In this document: positions 24,578 through 40,788 of the stretch, in pieces
Numbering within the stretch: the first letter of the stretch is position 1
Layout of the letters: every line of letters begins with the position of its first letter
Notes under the pieces: generated by a model
Databases searched by the model: none
The model's input: only the letters and a program-made list of their open reading frames with translations
What the model was told of the DNA's origin: nothing
Origin: Acidovorax sp. NCPPB 4044
Lineage (GTDB): Bacteria; Pseudomonadota; Gammaproteobacteria; Burkholderiales; Burkholderiaceae_C
Assembly (NCBI RefSeq): GCF_028069655.1
Contig: NZ_JAMCOS010000001.1
Coordinates: 3,688,001-3,752,000, forward strand
Reading direction: 5' to 3'
DNA: 64,000 bases
Position numbers and translations under genes: made by a program

Positions 24578-24615
24578 CTTAGGTCGGGCTTAGAGAAGGC
24601 TTAGGCGGGACTTAG
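24578..24615 (-). promoter_or_regulatory. four CTAAG direct repeats with 11-bp period upstream of htrA
   Basis: Plus-strand CTTAG begins at 24578, 24589, 24600 and 24611, exactly 11 bases apart; on the minus strand this is CTAAG four times. OmpR-family dimers, notably PmrA and QseB types, recognise such tandem half-sites, and four suggest two dimers side by side. The array is 51-88 bases upstream of the htrA ATG. The adjacent regulator (22033-22692) is the likely ligand, which would make the cluster autoregulated. The array also lies in the region divergent to cas3. Confidence 0.75.
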
Positions 24616-24640
24616 GTGCCCGTGCCGGACGCAGGCGGCA

Positions 24641-24652
24641 TGACCTGGGTCA
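24641..24652. promoter_or_regulatory. small inverted repeat in the htrA-cas3 intergenic region
   Basis: TGACC and GGTCA face each other across a 2-base gap, about 135 bases upstream of the cas3 start. It could be an operator for the cas operon or be fortuitous. No clear sigma-70 promoter is visible nearby. Confidence 0.25.
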
Positions 24653-24785
24653 GGGGATTCCCGCATGAAGCGCCTGCTACGGGTGACACCGGCTCATCCG
24701 TTGCGCACAATGCGGGGAAGCACCGCGCCCGGCACGACCGGAGCAGAACGGTGCAGACAGCAAAAACCAGAGAGAGGGAATTCCT

Positions 24786-27146
24786 TTGAAAGATGACGCA
24801 CCCGGCGGCGGGAATACCCTTGCCCCGGCCGATCCCACGGCCCCGTCTCCTGCCGGCACCGCAGCGCCGCCCACCGTCGCAGGCTTCTATGCGCATTCGG
24901 TGGACGGGAAGCCCGAGAGCCACTGGCAGACACTGCCCGCCCACCTGCATGCCGTGGGCCGCATGGCGGGCGAGTCCGCCGCCGTTTTCAGTGCCCAGGC
25001 ACTGGGCCAGGCCATCGGATGGCTGCACGATCTGGGCAAATACACCCTGCCCTTTCAGGAACGGCTGCGCGGCAACCCCTTGCGCGTGGACCATTCCACC
25101 TGGGGCGCGCGCATTGCCCAGCAGCGGCTGGGACACATGGGGCAGCTGATGGCCTACGGGATCGCGGGCCACCACGCGGGGCTGGCCAATGGACGCGGCG
25201 AGGGAGAGCGCACTGCGCTGGCGGATCGGCTTTCCGCAGAGCTGCCAGCGCTGCATCCGGCATGGGAGCGGGACATCGCCCTGCCCGCCCGGCTGGGCGC
25301 CCCGGCGAGCTTCAAGCCCTACAGCCAGAACCGCCAGCAGGCGACGGACCGACACCCGTTCCAGCTCGCCTTCCTGGCCCGCATGCTGTTCTCCTGCCTG
25401 GTGGATGCCGACTTCATCGACACCGAACGCTTCTATCTCCAGGCCGAGGGCGGCACCGACCATCGGCGCGCAGGCGATGCCTGTCCGTCGCTGCCCGCGC
25501 TGCGCGAACAGTTGGACGGCTACATGGGTGGGCTCACCGCCAGGAGCGACCCCGACAGCGACGTGAACCGCTTGCGCGCCGACATCCTGCGCCAGGTGCG
25601 GCAGCGCGCCGAGTGCGACCCGGGCCTGTTTTCACTCACGGTTCCGACGGGTGGCGGCAAGACACTGGCCTCGCTCGCCTTCGCGCTGGACCACGCCATC
25701 CGCCACGGGCTGCGGCGCGTGATTTTCGTGATTCCCTTCACCAGCATCGTCGAGCAGAACGCCGCCGTGTTCCGCGAGGCACTCGGCGCGCTCGGAGAAG
25801 CCGCCGTGCTGGAGCACCACAGTGCCTTCATCGAGCGCCAGCCGCCCCGGGACGACCCGGAAAAGTATCAGTCGGACAAGAAATTGCGCCTGGCCATGGA
25901 GAACTGGGACGCTCCCATCGTCGTCACCACGGCCGTGCAGTTCTTCGAGAGCCTGTTCGCCGCACGGCCCTCGCAATGCCGCAAGCTGCACAACATCGCC
26001 GGCAGCGTCGTCGTGCTGGACGAAGCGCAGACCATGCCGCTCCGGCTGCTCAAGCCCTGCGTCGCCACCATCGACGAACTGGCCCGCAACTACCGCAGCA
26101 GCGTCGTGCTCTGCACGGCCACGCAGCCCGCGCTGGAAGCCCCCGCCTTCGAGGGCGGCCTGACCGGCGTGCGCGAGTTGGCGCCCCTGCCTGCCCGGCT
26201 CTTCCAGCAACTGGAGCGGGTGCGCGTGCGCCACATCGGCACGCTGGACGACGCGGCCCTGGCCGCCCACATGCGGCAGCGCGAGCAGGTGCTGTGCATC
26301 GTCAACAACCGGCGCCATGCGCGGGCCGTGTATGAAGCCATGGCCGACCTGCCGGGGGCGCGGCACCTCACCACGCTGATGTGCGCCAAGCACCGCAGCG
26401 AGGTGCTGGCGGAGGTTCGGCAAATGCTCAAAGACAAGGTGCCCTGCCGGGTCGTCAGCACCAGCCTCATCGAGGCGGGCGTGGATGTGGACTTCCCCAC
26501 CGTTCTGCGTGCCGAGGCCGGCCTGGATTCCATCGCCCAGGCCGCCGGCCGCTGCAACCGCGAAGGCCGCAGAAGCATCGACGCCAGTGAAGTGCTGGTG
26601 TTCGGTACGGCCAACGAAGAATGGGCACCGCCTCCCGAATTGGCCCAATACGCCCAGGCCGCGCGCGAAGTGCTGCGCCAGTGCCCTGACGACCCCCTAT
26701 CGCCCGAAACCATCGCCCGCTATTTCACGCTGCTGTACTGGCAAAAAGGCAGTGAGGCACTCGACGTGCCCGATCTCATGGGCCTGCTCAAGGCCAGCCG
26801 ACCGGACAGCCTTCCCATGGAAACCCTGGCGGCGAAATTCCGCATGATCGACAGCGTGCAGATGCCGGTGATCGTGCCGTATGACGGCGTGGCCCGTCAG
26901 GCACTGAAGGATCTGGAGTTTGCGGAAGGCAGCCTGGGCTTGGCGCGCAAGCTGCAGCCATACGTGGTGCAGTTGCCGAGGCAGGGGTTCGACGCGCTTT
27001 ACAAGGCCGGGGCCATACAGCCCGTGGCGCCGCAGAAATGGGGAGAGCAGTTCATGGCACTTGCGCACACTGACCTTTATGACCGCAGGTTCGGCTTGCA
27101 TTGGGACAACCCGACGTTCATTCGCAGCGAGCGTCTGAACTGGTAA
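24786..27146 (+). CDS. cas3: CRISPR-associated helicase/nuclease Cas3 (type I-C)
   Basis: The start is a TTG at 24786, preceded by GAGAGAGGGA; the first in-frame ATG would remove part of the HD domain. The 786-residue protein has an N-terminal HD nuclease (His81-Asp82 in LHDLGK, HHAGL later) and a superfamily 2 helicase with Walker A (VPTGGGKT, near 286-293), the Walker B variant DEAQ (near 412), motif III SVVLCTATQP and motif VI QAAGRCNREG. Cas3 is recruited to Cascade-bound target DNA, nicks it and degrades the strand. It leads a compact operon; cas5c starts 50 bases later. Confidence 0.96.
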   Translation: MKDDAPGGGNTLAPADPTAPSPAGTAAPPTVAGFYAHSVDGKPESHWQTLPAHLHAVGRMAGESAAVFSAQALGQAIGWLHDLGKYTLPFQERLRGNPLRVDHSTWGARIAQQRLGHMGQLMAYGIAGHHAGLANGRGEGERTALADRLSAELPALHPAWERDIALPARLGAPASFKPYSQNRQQATDRHPFQLAFLARMLFSCLVDADFIDTERFYLQAEGGTDHRRAGDACPSLPALREQLDGYMGGLTARSDPDSDVNRLRADILRQVRQRAECDPGLFSLTVPTGGGKTLASLAFALDHAIRHGLRRVIFVIPFTSIVEQNAAVFREALGALGEAAVLEHHSAFIERQPPRDDPEKYQSDKKLRLAMENWDAPIVVTTAVQFFESLFAARPSQCRKLHNIAGSVVVLDEAQTMPLRLLKPCVATIDELARNYRSSVVLCTATQPALEAPAFEGGLTGVRELAPLPARLFQQLERVRVRHIGTLDDAALAAHMRQREQVLCIVNNRRHARAVYEAMADLPGARHLTTLMCAKHRSEVLAEVRQMLKDKVPCRVVSTSLIEAGVDVDFPTVLRAEAGLDSIAQAAGRCNREGRRSIDASEVLVFGTANEEWAPPPELAQYAQAAREVLRQCPDDPLSPETIARYFTLLYWQKGSEALDVPDLMGLLKASRPDSLPMETLAAKFRMIDSVQMPVIVPYDGVARQALKDLEFAEGSLGLARKLQPYVVQLPRQGFDALYKAGAIQPVAPQKWGEQFMALAHTDLYDRRFGLHWDNPTFIRSERLNW

Positions 27147-27196
27147 GACTGCCGGAGGTCGCCAGCGACCACCACGACACAACACAGGGAGGGGCC

Positions 27197-27871
27197 ATGG
27201 CCTATGGAGTGAGATTACGGATCTGGGGCGAACGTGCCTGCTTCACCAGACCTGAAATGAAAGTTGAACGAGTCTCGTACGACGCGATCACGCCGTCCGC
27301 TGCACGCGGCATTCTGGAAGCGATCCATTGGAAACCCGCCCTGCGCTGGTCCGTCAACCGCATCCACGTGCTCAATCCGATCCGCTTCGAGTCCATCCGC
27401 CGCAATGAGGTGGGCGGCAAGCTCTCTCCGGCCAGCGTGGCGAAGGCCATGAAAGCCGGCACGCCCGCGGGCTTGGCGAACTACGTCGATGAAGACCGCC
27501 AACAGCGTGCCGCGACCGTTCTGCGCGATGTGGCCTATGTGATCGAGGCGCACTTCGACCTCACGGCCAAGGCCGGCCCCGACGACTCGGTGGGCAAGCA
27601 CCTCGACATCTTCAACCGCCGCGCGCGCAAGGGCCAGTGCTTCCAGCAGCCTTGCTTGGGCGTGCGGGAGTTTCCGGCCAGCTTCGAACTGCTGGAGGAT
27701 GGCGACCCGGTTCCGCCCGTGCATGAAAGCCTCATGGAGCCCCGCGACCTGGGCTGGACGCTGCACGACATCGATTTCGATCGCGGCATGGCGCCCCGCT
27801 TCTTCCGCGCGCAGATGGTGGGCGGTGCGATCGACGTGCCGCCGTGGCAGAGCGAAGAGGTGAAGTCATGA
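27197..27871 (+). CDS. cas5c: Cas5c (Cas5d), type I-C crRNA endonuclease
   Basis: The ATG at 27197 follows a strong ribosome binding site (AGGGAGGGG). The 224-residue protein begins MAYGVRLRIWGERACFTRPEMKVER, the typical type I-C Cas5 opening, with YDAITPSAARGILEAIHWKP next. In type I-C systems, which lack Cas6, Cas5 is the RAMP endoribonuclease that cuts the repeat 3' of its hairpin and stays on the crRNA 5' handle, here expected to be about 11 bases ending ATTGAAAC. Its stop overlaps the cas8c start (ATGA). Confidence 0.95.
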   Translation: MAYGVRLRIWGERACFTRPEMKVERVSYDAITPSAARGILEAIHWKPALRWSVNRIHVLNPIRFESIRRNEVGGKLSPASVAKAMKAGTPAGLANYVDEDRQQRAATVLRDVAYVIEAHFDLTAKAGPDDSVGKHLDIFNRRARKGQCFQQPCLGVREFPASFELLEDGDPVPPVHESLMEPRDLGWTLHDIDFDRGMAPRFFRAQMVGGAIDVPPWQSEEVKS

Positions 27872-29700
27872 TCCTGCAGGCCCTCGCCACCAATTACCAA
27901 CGCCTGCTGGCGCGCGGCGAAGAGGGGCTTTCCCCCTTCGGCTACAGCCCTGAAAAGATCAGCTACGAGATCCTGTTGGCGCCGGATGGCCGCGTGGTGG
28001 ATGTGAACGACATTCGCGACACCTCGGGAAAGAAGCCCTTGCCGCGCACATTGAATGTGCCCCAGCCGGAAAAGCGCACGGTGGGCATCAAATCCAATTT
28101 CCTCTGGGACAAGACCAGCTACGTGCTGGGCGCCAGCGCGACCAGCAAGCGCGCCGACAAGGAACACGAAGCCTTCAAGGCACTGCACCAGGAAAACCTT
28201 GCGGGCACAGACGATGCAGGGCTCAAGGCCCTGCTTGCCTTCCTTTCGACCTGGACTCCCGAGCGTTTTTCCGCATCGCCATTCAAGGAAGAGATGCTCG
28301 ACGCCAACGTCGTCTTCCGCTTGGATGGAGAAAAGTCCTACCTGCACGAACGCCCCGCCGCACAGACTGCGCGTGCCCGCCTGCTGGCAGGCAGCGACGG
28401 TGCCGCGCCCGTACTGGCGGAATGCCTCGTGTCCGGCGAGCGCATGCCCGTCGCCCGCCTTCACCCGGCCATCAAGGGCGTGAACGGCGCGCAGAGCTCT
28501 GGCGCCTCCATCGTCTCGTTCAACCTGGAATCGTTCACCTCGTACGGCAAGAGCCAGGGGGAGAACGCACCCGTTTCCGAACAGGCCGCGTTCGCCTACA
28601 CCACCGTGCTTAACCACCTGCTGCGGCGCAGCGAGCACAACCACCAACGCATCCAGATCGGCGATGCCAGCGTGGTCTTCTGGGCCGAAGCCGACGACGC
28701 CGCAGAAGCCCAGGCCGCCGAGTTGACATTCGAGTCGCTGCTCAATGCGCCTCCCGACGATTCGCAGGAAGCCGCACGCGTACGCGATGTGCTCATGCAG
28801 GTCGCCAAAGGCCGTCCGTTGAGCGAGTTGGACCCGAAACTGCGGGATGGCACCCGCATGTTCGTGCTGGGCCTGGCGCCCAACGCTTCGCGCATTTCCA
28901 TCCGCTTCTGGGAAGCCGGCACGCTCGGTGTTTTTGCCGACCGACTGGCGCAGCATGCGCAGGACTTCCGCCTGGAGCCCATCCCCTGGAAAACCGCCCC
29001 GGCTGCGCGCCGCGTCGTGCTGGCCACGGTACCCAACCGCGAGGGCGCCATGCCCAAGATGGACGACGCCTTCAACAACCTGGTGGGCGAGTTCATGCGG
29101 TCCGTGCTGGGCGGCCGACCCTATCCGCGCAGCCTGCTGGCCAACACCCTCATGCGCATCCGCTCCGACGGCAATCTCTCGGGCCTGCGCGCGGCGATCT
29201 GCAAAGGCATCCTGGCCCGGGAAAGGCGGCTGGGCATCAACATTCCAATCCACAAGGAGGAGGTTCCCGTGAGTCTCGACAAGCAATCCAACAATCCGGG
29301 CTACCGGCTGGGCCGCCTGTTCGCCGTGCTGGAGGCCGTGCAGCGCAGCGCGCTCAGCGGCCAAGTGAATGCGACCATCCGCGACCGCTACTACGGCGCG
29401 GCATCGGCCACGCCCGCATCGGTCTTTCCGGTGCTGCTGCGCAACACACAAAACCACCTGGGCAAGCTGCGCAAGGACAAGCCGGGCCTGGCCGTGAACC
29501 TGGAAAAGGACATCCGGGAGATCGTCGATGGCCTGCCGGAGCAGTTCCCGCGCAGCCTGCGCATCGAGGACCAGGGCCGTTTCGCCATCGGCTACTACCA
29601 CCAGTCGCAAAGCCGCTTCGTGAAGGGCGAGGCGGGCTCCGACCAAGACACCACCGCCAACGATTCCAACGCAGATACCACCGAGGGAGCCCCCGCATGA
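27868..29700 (+). CDS. cas8c: Cas8c (Csd1), type I-C Cascade large subunit
   Basis: The ATG at 27868 overlaps the cas5c stop. The 610-residue protein begins [21 protein letters not shown] and contains [22 protein letters not shown] near 215-236 and RILYWLGR-like helical segments of the Csd1 family ([16 protein letters not shown] near 330). Its length is normal for Cas8c. It recognises the PAM (TTC in studied type I-C systems) and recruits Cas3. Type I-C cas8c genes commonly encode an internal Cas11c start; the in-frame GTG at 29270 preceded by AAGGAGGAGG is a strong candidate here. The stop overlaps cas7c. Confidence 0.95.
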   Translation: MILQALATNYQRLLARGEEGLSPFGYSPEKISYEILLAPDGRVVDVNDIRDTSGKKPLPRTLNVPQPEKRTVGIKSNFLWDKTSYVLGASATSKRADKEHEAFKALHQENLAGTDDAGLKALLAFLSTWTPERFSASPFKEEMLDANVVFRLDGEKSYLHERPAAQTARARLLAGSDGAAPVLAECLVSGERMPVARLHPAIKGVNGAQSSGASIVSFNLESFTSYGKSQGENAPVSEQAAFAYTTVLNHLLRRSEHNHQRIQIGDASVVFWAEADDAAEAQAAELTFESLLNAPPDDSQEAARVRDVLMQVAKGRPLSELDPKLRDGTRMFVLGLAPNASRISIRFWEAGTLGVFADRLAQHAQDFRLEPIPWKTAPAARRVVLATVPNREGAMPKMDDAFNNLVGEFMRSVLGGRPYPRSLLANTLMRIRSDGNLSGLRAAICKGILARERRLGINIPIHKEEVPVSLDKQSNNPGYRLGRLFAVLEAVQRSALSGQVNATIRDRYYGAASATPASVFPVLLRNTQNHLGKLRKDKPGLAVNLEKDIREIVDGLPEQFPRSLRIEDQGRFAIGYYHQSQSRFVKGEAGSDQDTTANDSNADTTEGAPA

Positions 29701-30593
29701 CCGCCATCGCCCACCGCTACGAGTTCGTCTACCTGTTCGACATCACCAATGGCAACCCCAACGGCGATCCGGATGCGGGCAATCTGCCGCGGCTCGATCC
29801 CGAGACCAACCGGGGCCTCGTGACCGACGTGTGCCTGAAGCGCAAGATCCGCAACTTCGTGGGCCTGGACAAGGCAGACACCGCGGGCCACGCAATCTAC
29901 ATGCAGGAAAAGGCCATCCTCAACCAGCAGCACCAGAAGGCATGGGAGGCGCTGGGCATCCCCCCCGATGCCAAGGAGCAGTTCAAGAAGCTGCCCAAGG
30001 ACGAAGCCAAGGCCCGCGAGATCACCGCGTGGATGTGCGCCAACTTCTTCGACGTGCGCACCTTCGGCGCCGTGATGACCACGGGCGTCAACGCCGGGCA
30101 GGTGCGCGGCCCTGTGCAGATGGCGTTCGCCACGTCCATCGATCCGGTGGTTCCGCTGGAGATTTCCATCACCCGCATGGCCGTCACCACCGAGAAGGAG
30201 GCCGAAGCCCAGAGCGGCGACAACCGCACCATGGGCCGCAAGCACATCATTCCCTACGGCCTCTACCGCGCCCATGGCTTCATCTCCGCCAAGCTGGCGG
30301 AACGCACGGGCTTCTCCGACGCGGACCTGGAACTGTTCTGGAATGCGCTGACCAACATGTTCGAGCACGACCGCTCCGCCGCGCGCGGCGAGATGGCGGC
30401 GCGCAAGCTCATCGTCTTCCAGCACGAAAGTGCCATGGGCAACGCGCCCGCGCATGTGCTGTTCGAAGCCGTGAAAATCGAACGCGCACAGCCGGAAGAC
30501 GAAGCCGCCGCGCCGCGCCGCTTCGCCGACTACCGCGTGTCGATCGACCGGTCTGCCATTCCGGCGGGCGTGGCCGTTCACGAGCGGCTCTGA
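29697..30593 (+). CDS. cas7c: Cas7c (Csd2), Cascade backbone subunit
   Basis: The ATG at 29697 overlaps the cas8c stop. The 298-residue protein carries the Csd2/Csh2 signature ([19 protein letters not shown]), [10 protein letters not shown], a segment with [16 protein letters not shown] and [14 protein letters not shown]. Multiple copies wrap the crRNA spacer in the type I-C effector complex. It ends 41 bases before cas4 in the same operon. Confidence 0.96.
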   Translation: MTAIAHRYEFVYLFDITNGNPNGDPDAGNLPRLDPETNRGLVTDVCLKRKIRNFVGLDKADTAGHAIYMQEKAILNQQHQKAWEALGIPPDAKEQFKKLPKDEAKAREITAWMCANFFDVRTFGAVMTTGVNAGQVRGPVQMAFATSIDPVVPLEISITRMAVTTEKEAEAQSGDNRTMGRKHIIPYGLYRAHGFISAKLAERTGFSDADLELFWNALTNMFEHDRSAARGEMAARKLIVFQHESAMGNAPAHVLFEAVKIERAQPEDEAAAPRRFADYRVSIDRSAIPAGVAVHERL

Positions 30594-30634
30594 CCCAGCA
30601 CACCCGGAGCCCGGCAGCCACTGCAGGAAATCCC

Positions 30635-31324
30635 ATGGAAGCGGACGACGACTTTCTTCCCCTGTCCGCCCTGCAGCACTACCTCTACTGCCCGCGCCAA
30701 TGCGCACTCATCCACGTGGAGCAGCAGTGGGCCGAGAGCCGCCACACGGCCGAGGGACGGCTGCTGCACGAGCGGGCGGACCAACCCCGGGGTGAGCGCC
30801 GCCGCGGCGTACGCACGGTGACGGCCATGCCGCTGGCCAACCCGGCCTTGCGCATCGCCGGCATCGCAGACGTGGTGGAGTTCCACGACTTGCCGGGGAG
30901 CGAACAGGAGCAGGCCGTGCCCGTCGAGTACAAGCGCGGCCGCCCGAAGGCGCACCGGGCGGACGAGGTGCAACTGTGCGCACAGGCACTGTGCCTGGAA
31001 GCCATGCTGGAGCAGCCCGTTCCGGCCGGGGCGCTTTTCTATGGCGCCACCCGCCGCCGCAAGGACGTGGCCTTCGATGCCACGCTGCGGCGCACCACGC
31101 TGGACACCATCGAAGCCACCCGGGCCATGCTGAACAGCGGCACCACACCAAGTGCGGTCTACGAACCCCGGCGCTGCGACGCCTGCTCGCTCATCGACCT
31201 GTGCCAGCCCCGCTGGCTGGCGCGGGGCAGTGGCGTGAACGGCTGGCTCGCGCGGCATCTGGCCGCGTCGGCCACGCTGCCGCCGGCCACCGATGGAGAC
31301 ACCACCGCATGCGCCGGCAACTGA
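30635..31324 (+). CDS. cas4: Cas4, spacer-processing exonuclease
   Basis: The ATG at 30635 gives 229 residues. Cysteines at 19 and 23 (YCPRQC) and near 190-197 (CDACSLIDLC) can hold a 4Fe-4S cluster. PVEYKRGR carries the RecB-type nuclease core. Cas4 trims prespacers and selects the PAM together with Cas1-Cas2. Its 3' end overlaps the cas1 start by 16 bases. The protein has a C-terminal Ala/Thr-rich extension of about 20 residues beyond the family core. Confidence 0.94.
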   Translation: MEADDDFLPLSALQHYLYCPRQCALIHVEQQWAESRHTAEGRLLHERADQPRGERRRGVRTVTAMPLANPALRIAGIADVVEFHDLPGSEQEQAVPVEYKRGRPKAHRADEVQLCAQALCLEAMLEQPVPAGALFYGATRRRKDVAFDATLRRTTLDTIEATRAMLNSGTTPSAVYEPRRCDACSLIDLCQPRWLARGSGVNGWLARHLAASATLPPATDGDTTACAGN

Positions 31325-32349
31325 ACACGCTCTACGTCACCACCGAAGGCGCCTGGTTGCACAAGGACGGCGCCAACATCGTCATGGAGGTGGAACAGGC
31401 AGTGCGCGCACGGCTGCCCGTGCACATGCTGGAAGGCCTCGTCTGCTTCGGCCGCGTGCTCGTCTCTCCACCGCTGCTGGGCTACTGCGCGGAGCAGGGC
31501 ATCACCACGTCGTTCCTCAGCCCCCACGGCAAGTTCTTGGCGCGGGTGGAAGGCCCTGTTTCCGGCAACGTGCTGCTGCGCCGGCAGCAATACCGCGTGA
31601 GCGACGACCCGGTACGGTGCGCAGCCGTCGTGCGCAACCTGCTGCAGGGCAAGCTGCACAACCAGCGCGCCGTGCTGGGCCGCGCCCTGCGCGACCATGG
31701 TGGCAAGCTGCCGCCGGCCGACGAGAAAGCCCTGTCGCACGCGCACCTTCGGCTCGGCCGCATCGCGGACCGTTTGGCCATGGAGACGTCGGTGGACCTG
31801 CTGCGCGGCAGCGAAGGCGAAGCGGCACAGGCGTACTTTGGCGTGTTCGACCACCTGATCCGGGTGCCGGGGACGGCGATGCGCTTCCAGGGGCGCAGCC
31901 GCCGCCCGCCGCTGGATGCCGTCAACGCCCTGCTCTCGTTTCTCTACACACTGGTCACGCACGACTGCCGCTCGGCGCTGGAAAGCGTGGGGCTCGATCC
32001 GGCCGTGGGCTTTCTGCACCGCGACCGGCCGGGCCGCCCGAGCCTTGCGCTGGACCTGCTGGAGGAGTTCCGCCCCCTGCTGGCCGACCGCCTGGCCCTG
32101 TCGCTCATCAACCTGCGGCAGATCGGTGAGGCGGATTTCCAGACGATGGACAACGGCGCCGTGCTGCTGCGCGAGGAATCGCGCAAGACCGTGCTCACGG
32201 CCTACCAGGAACGCAAGCGCGAAGAACTTCGGCATGTCTTCCTGGAAGAAAAAGCCCCCATCGGGCTCTTCCCGTTCATCCAGGCCCAACTCCTGGCCCG
32301 CCACCTGCGCGGCGACCTGGATGCCTATCCGCCCTTCCTGTGGAAATGA
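31309..32349 (+). CDS. cas1: Cas1 integrase (type I-C)
   Basis: The ATG at 31309 lies inside the end of cas4. The 346-residue protein has the N-terminal beta domain ([23 protein letters not shown]) and the alpha-helical catalytic domain with metal ligands Glu169 ([13 protein letters not shown]), His237 (VGFLHRD) and Glu252/Glu253 (LLEEFRP). Cas1 with Cas2 inserts new spacers at the leader end of the array. All expected catalytic positions are present, so adaptation is probably functional, in line with the very long array. Confidence 0.97.
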   Translation: MRRQLNTLYVTTEGAWLHKDGANIVMEVEQAVRARLPVHMLEGLVCFGRVLVSPPLLGYCAEQGITTSFLSPHGKFLARVEGPVSGNVLLRRQQYRVSDDPVRCAAVVRNLLQGKLHNQRAVLGRALRDHGGKLPPADEKALSHAHLRLGRIADRLAMETSVDLLRGSEGEAAQAYFGVFDHLIRVPGTAMRFQGRSRRPPLDAVNALLSFLYTLVTHDCRSALESVGLDPAVGFLHRDRPGRPSLALDLLEEFRPLLADRLALSLINLRQIGEADFQTMDNGAVLLREESRKTVLTAYQERKREELRHVFLEEKAPIGLFPFIQAQLLARHLRGDLDAYPPFLWK

Positions 32350-32386
32350 CCCTGCCCCTGTTCGCCGGCCGAGAAGGCTCCGCACC

Positions 32387-32677
32387 ATGATGGTCCTCGT
32401 CAGCTACGATGTCCGCTCCCAGGACAAGGCCGGGGCCAGACGCCTGCGGCACATCGCCAAAGCCTGCCTGGATTTCGGGCAACGCGTGCAGTTCTCGGTA
32501 TTCGAGATCGAGGTGGATGCCGCCCAATGGACCGCCCTCCGGGCCAGGCTGCTGCAGGCGATCGATCCGGCGCAGGACAGCTTGCGGTTCTACTACCTGG
32601 GCAACGACTGGCAGCGCAAGGTGGAGCACGTGGGCACCAAGCCCGTACTGGATCTGAACGGTCCGCTGGTGCTGTAG
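32387..32677 (+). CDS. cas2: Cas2, adaptation complex subunit
   Basis: Two adjacent ATG codons (32387 and 32390) are possible starts; the first gives 96 residues. MMVLVSYDV contains the conserved Asp8 of the ferredoxin-like fold, and [12 protein letters not shown] and [18 protein letters not shown] fit the family. Cas2 dimers bridge Cas1 dimers during spacer integration. It closes the cas operon, 280 bases before the first repeat. Confidence 0.95.
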   Translation: MMVLVSYDVRSQDKAGARRLRHIAKACLDFGQRVQFSVFEIEVDAAQWTALRARLLQAIDPAQDSLRFYYLGNDWQRKVEHVGTKPVLDLNGPLVL

Positions 32678-32956
32678 CACAGGCACGCCGCCCGCCCCCT
32701 CTGCGGCCATGGACCGCTGCGGGGCCCATGTCTCGCAGCCACCTCGGCCGTTGCCAAGACTGAACGCCATTCCAGCCCGCGCGCGAACCGCAAGCGATCG
32801 CCCTTTCCCCGGGAGGTTCGCGTTCATGCAAGTGCCTGCCATGACAAGGCATTCCCAATGCCGAGTGGATCTATCACGCAGGTGAGGCCATGCCCGCAGA
32901 AGGTTCGCGAAAAGTGGAGAAAAAACCGTGGTGCGAGGCGCGGTTATAAAGACGGC
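32678..32956 (+). promoter_or_regulatory. CRISPR leader region
   Basis: The 279 bases between cas2 and the first repeat hold no gene. The last 60 bases become relatively A-rich (GAAAAGTGGAGAAAAAACC) and end GGTTATAAAGACGGC; TTATAA at 32943-32948 could be the -10 of the array promoter. New spacers should be added at this end, since the degenerate repeats lie at the other end. Confidence 0.75.
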
Positions 32957-39458
<6,502 letters not shown>

Positions 39459-39534
39459 TCCGTCCCGTAGGGAGCCCACGTCCCGGCGAAGATGTCCGAC
39501 GCGCAGCCCATCGGCCTCCACGCACACTGCCCGC

Positions 39535-39984
39535 ATGAAGCCCGCATTCCTCGGACCCGCTGCCATCGCCGTCTGCCTCGCAATGCCCGGCGGCGTTGCG
39601 CTCGCCGACAGCAACCCGCTGGCCGCCGAGCGCTGGAACACCCGGCCCGTCATCGTCGTCGTGCCCAGGGACAGCGATCCTTTGCTCACCCGGGTGCGGT
39701 CGGCGCTGGAAGAGCCCGCCACGCGCGAAGGGTTTCGCGAGCGCGACATGGCACTCTTCACCGTCGTCGCGGGCCAGGGCCGGCGCAACGACCGGCAGCT
39801 GGCACCCGCAAGTACCGCAGCTTTGCTGAAGGCGCTCGGACTCGATGCGCGGGGGCCGGCGACCTTCGTCCTCGTGGGGAAAGACGGCGGCGTCAAGATG
39901 CGCGAAGGCGCCGATGTCGATCTGCAGGCGGTGTTTGCAGAGATCGACCGCATGCCGATGCGCCAGCAACAGCAGCAACGTTGA
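39535..39984 (+). CDS. DUF4174-domain secreted protein
   Basis: The 149-residue product has a signal peptide (about 1-25, ending GVALA). The mature domain has [20 protein letters not shown] and [35 protein letters not shown], the thioredoxin-like pattern of DUF4174 without a CxxC pair. It ends in a Gln-rich tail. It is a periplasmic protein of unknown role, starting 76 bases after the last CRISPR repeat and convergent with the CZB gene. Confidence 0.8.
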   Translation: MKPAFLGPAAIAVCLAMPGGVALADSNPLAAERWNTRPVIVVVPRDSDPLLTRVRSALEEPATREGFRERDMALFTVVAGQGRRNDRQLAPASTAALLKALGLDARGPATFVLVGKDGGVKMREGADVDLQAVFAEIDRMPMRQQQQQR

Positions 39985-40034
39985 GGGTTCTGGGTGGACA
40001 GGGCCGGCAGGTCGTGGCCGCTGCGCCAGGGCCC

Positions 40035-40532
40035 CTATTGCCGCGCGCGCCCGAGCCCGCGCTTGAGTTCCTGCAGCAGCATCACCACCTGCCGCGATGC
40101 ATGGCGGCAGCCCTTGAAGGCCTGCTGCGCCTGGGCGCACTCCCCTGCTTCGGCAGACAAAACCAGTTCCGCGGCCTGCTGGTGGAAGTAGCGGTGTCGA
40201 CGGGCCATCATCTCGAAGGCGGGGTAATGGCCGAGCGCCACGCGCCCGGGGCCATCGAGCCATTGGCCGAGTTCGGAGTTCAACGGGTCGCGGATGGCTT
40301 CGGGCCGCATGTGTTCTTCGCGCGCGCCATGCAGCATGACCCGCTCCAGCCAGGGCAGCCAGCGTTCATGGCTGGCGATGGCATCGTCGATGTCGATCTC
40401 GGCCACGAGCTTGCGCGCCTCGTCGCCCATCAGGACCAGCTCGCTCGCATTGCTGTCGGGCAGAGAGGTCCAGTCTTCCGGTACGGGACGGCCGTCGGCC
40501 CGGGCGGGGAACAGTCGGCTGAAGAATCCCAT
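40035..40532 (-). CDS. CZB-domain protein with altered zinc site
   Basis: I chose the ATG at 40532 ([14 protein letters not shown]). The 165-residue protein is a stand-alone chemoreceptor zinc-binding (CZB) domain without membrane or methyl-accepting parts. Its His55 ([12 protein letters not shown]) and His113/His117 (HRYFH) match three ligands of the 3-His/1-Cys site. The Cys of the usual CxLGxW motif is Ser86 (SELGQW). The Cys is the redox- and hypochlorite-sensitive residue in studied CZB proteins, so this member may bind zinc differently or have lost oxidant sensing. Soluble CZB proteins can regulate chemotaxis or diguanylate cyclases. Confidence 0.8.
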   Translation of the reverse strand: MGFFSRLFPARADGRPVPEDWTSLPDSNASELVLMGDEARKLVAEIDIDDAIASHERWLPWLERVMLHGAREEHMRPEAIRDPLNSELGQWLDGPGRVALGHYPAFEMMARRHRYFHQQAAELVLSAEAGECAQAQQAFKGCRHASRQVVMLLQELKRGLGRARQ

Positions 40533-40788
40533 GGTCGAAGAAGATGGAGTGGGAGTGGAGAAGATGGGGAGGCGGGGTCCGGAGCCTGTGGCCCTGTGCA
40601 CAGCGACTTCGTGAAGAGCGCCAGCCCAGCACGAGGAAAAGCAACGCAAGCAACAAGAAGGGAGGACAGTGCCGGACACGGCCGTGCCGGGCCGGCGCGG
40701 ATTATCGGCGCGAACGGCGCTGGCAGGCCAGCCGGCGCGTCTGCCGGCTTGCCCGCAAGCGTGCAGCGGTTTTGGAACGCGCCGCACA

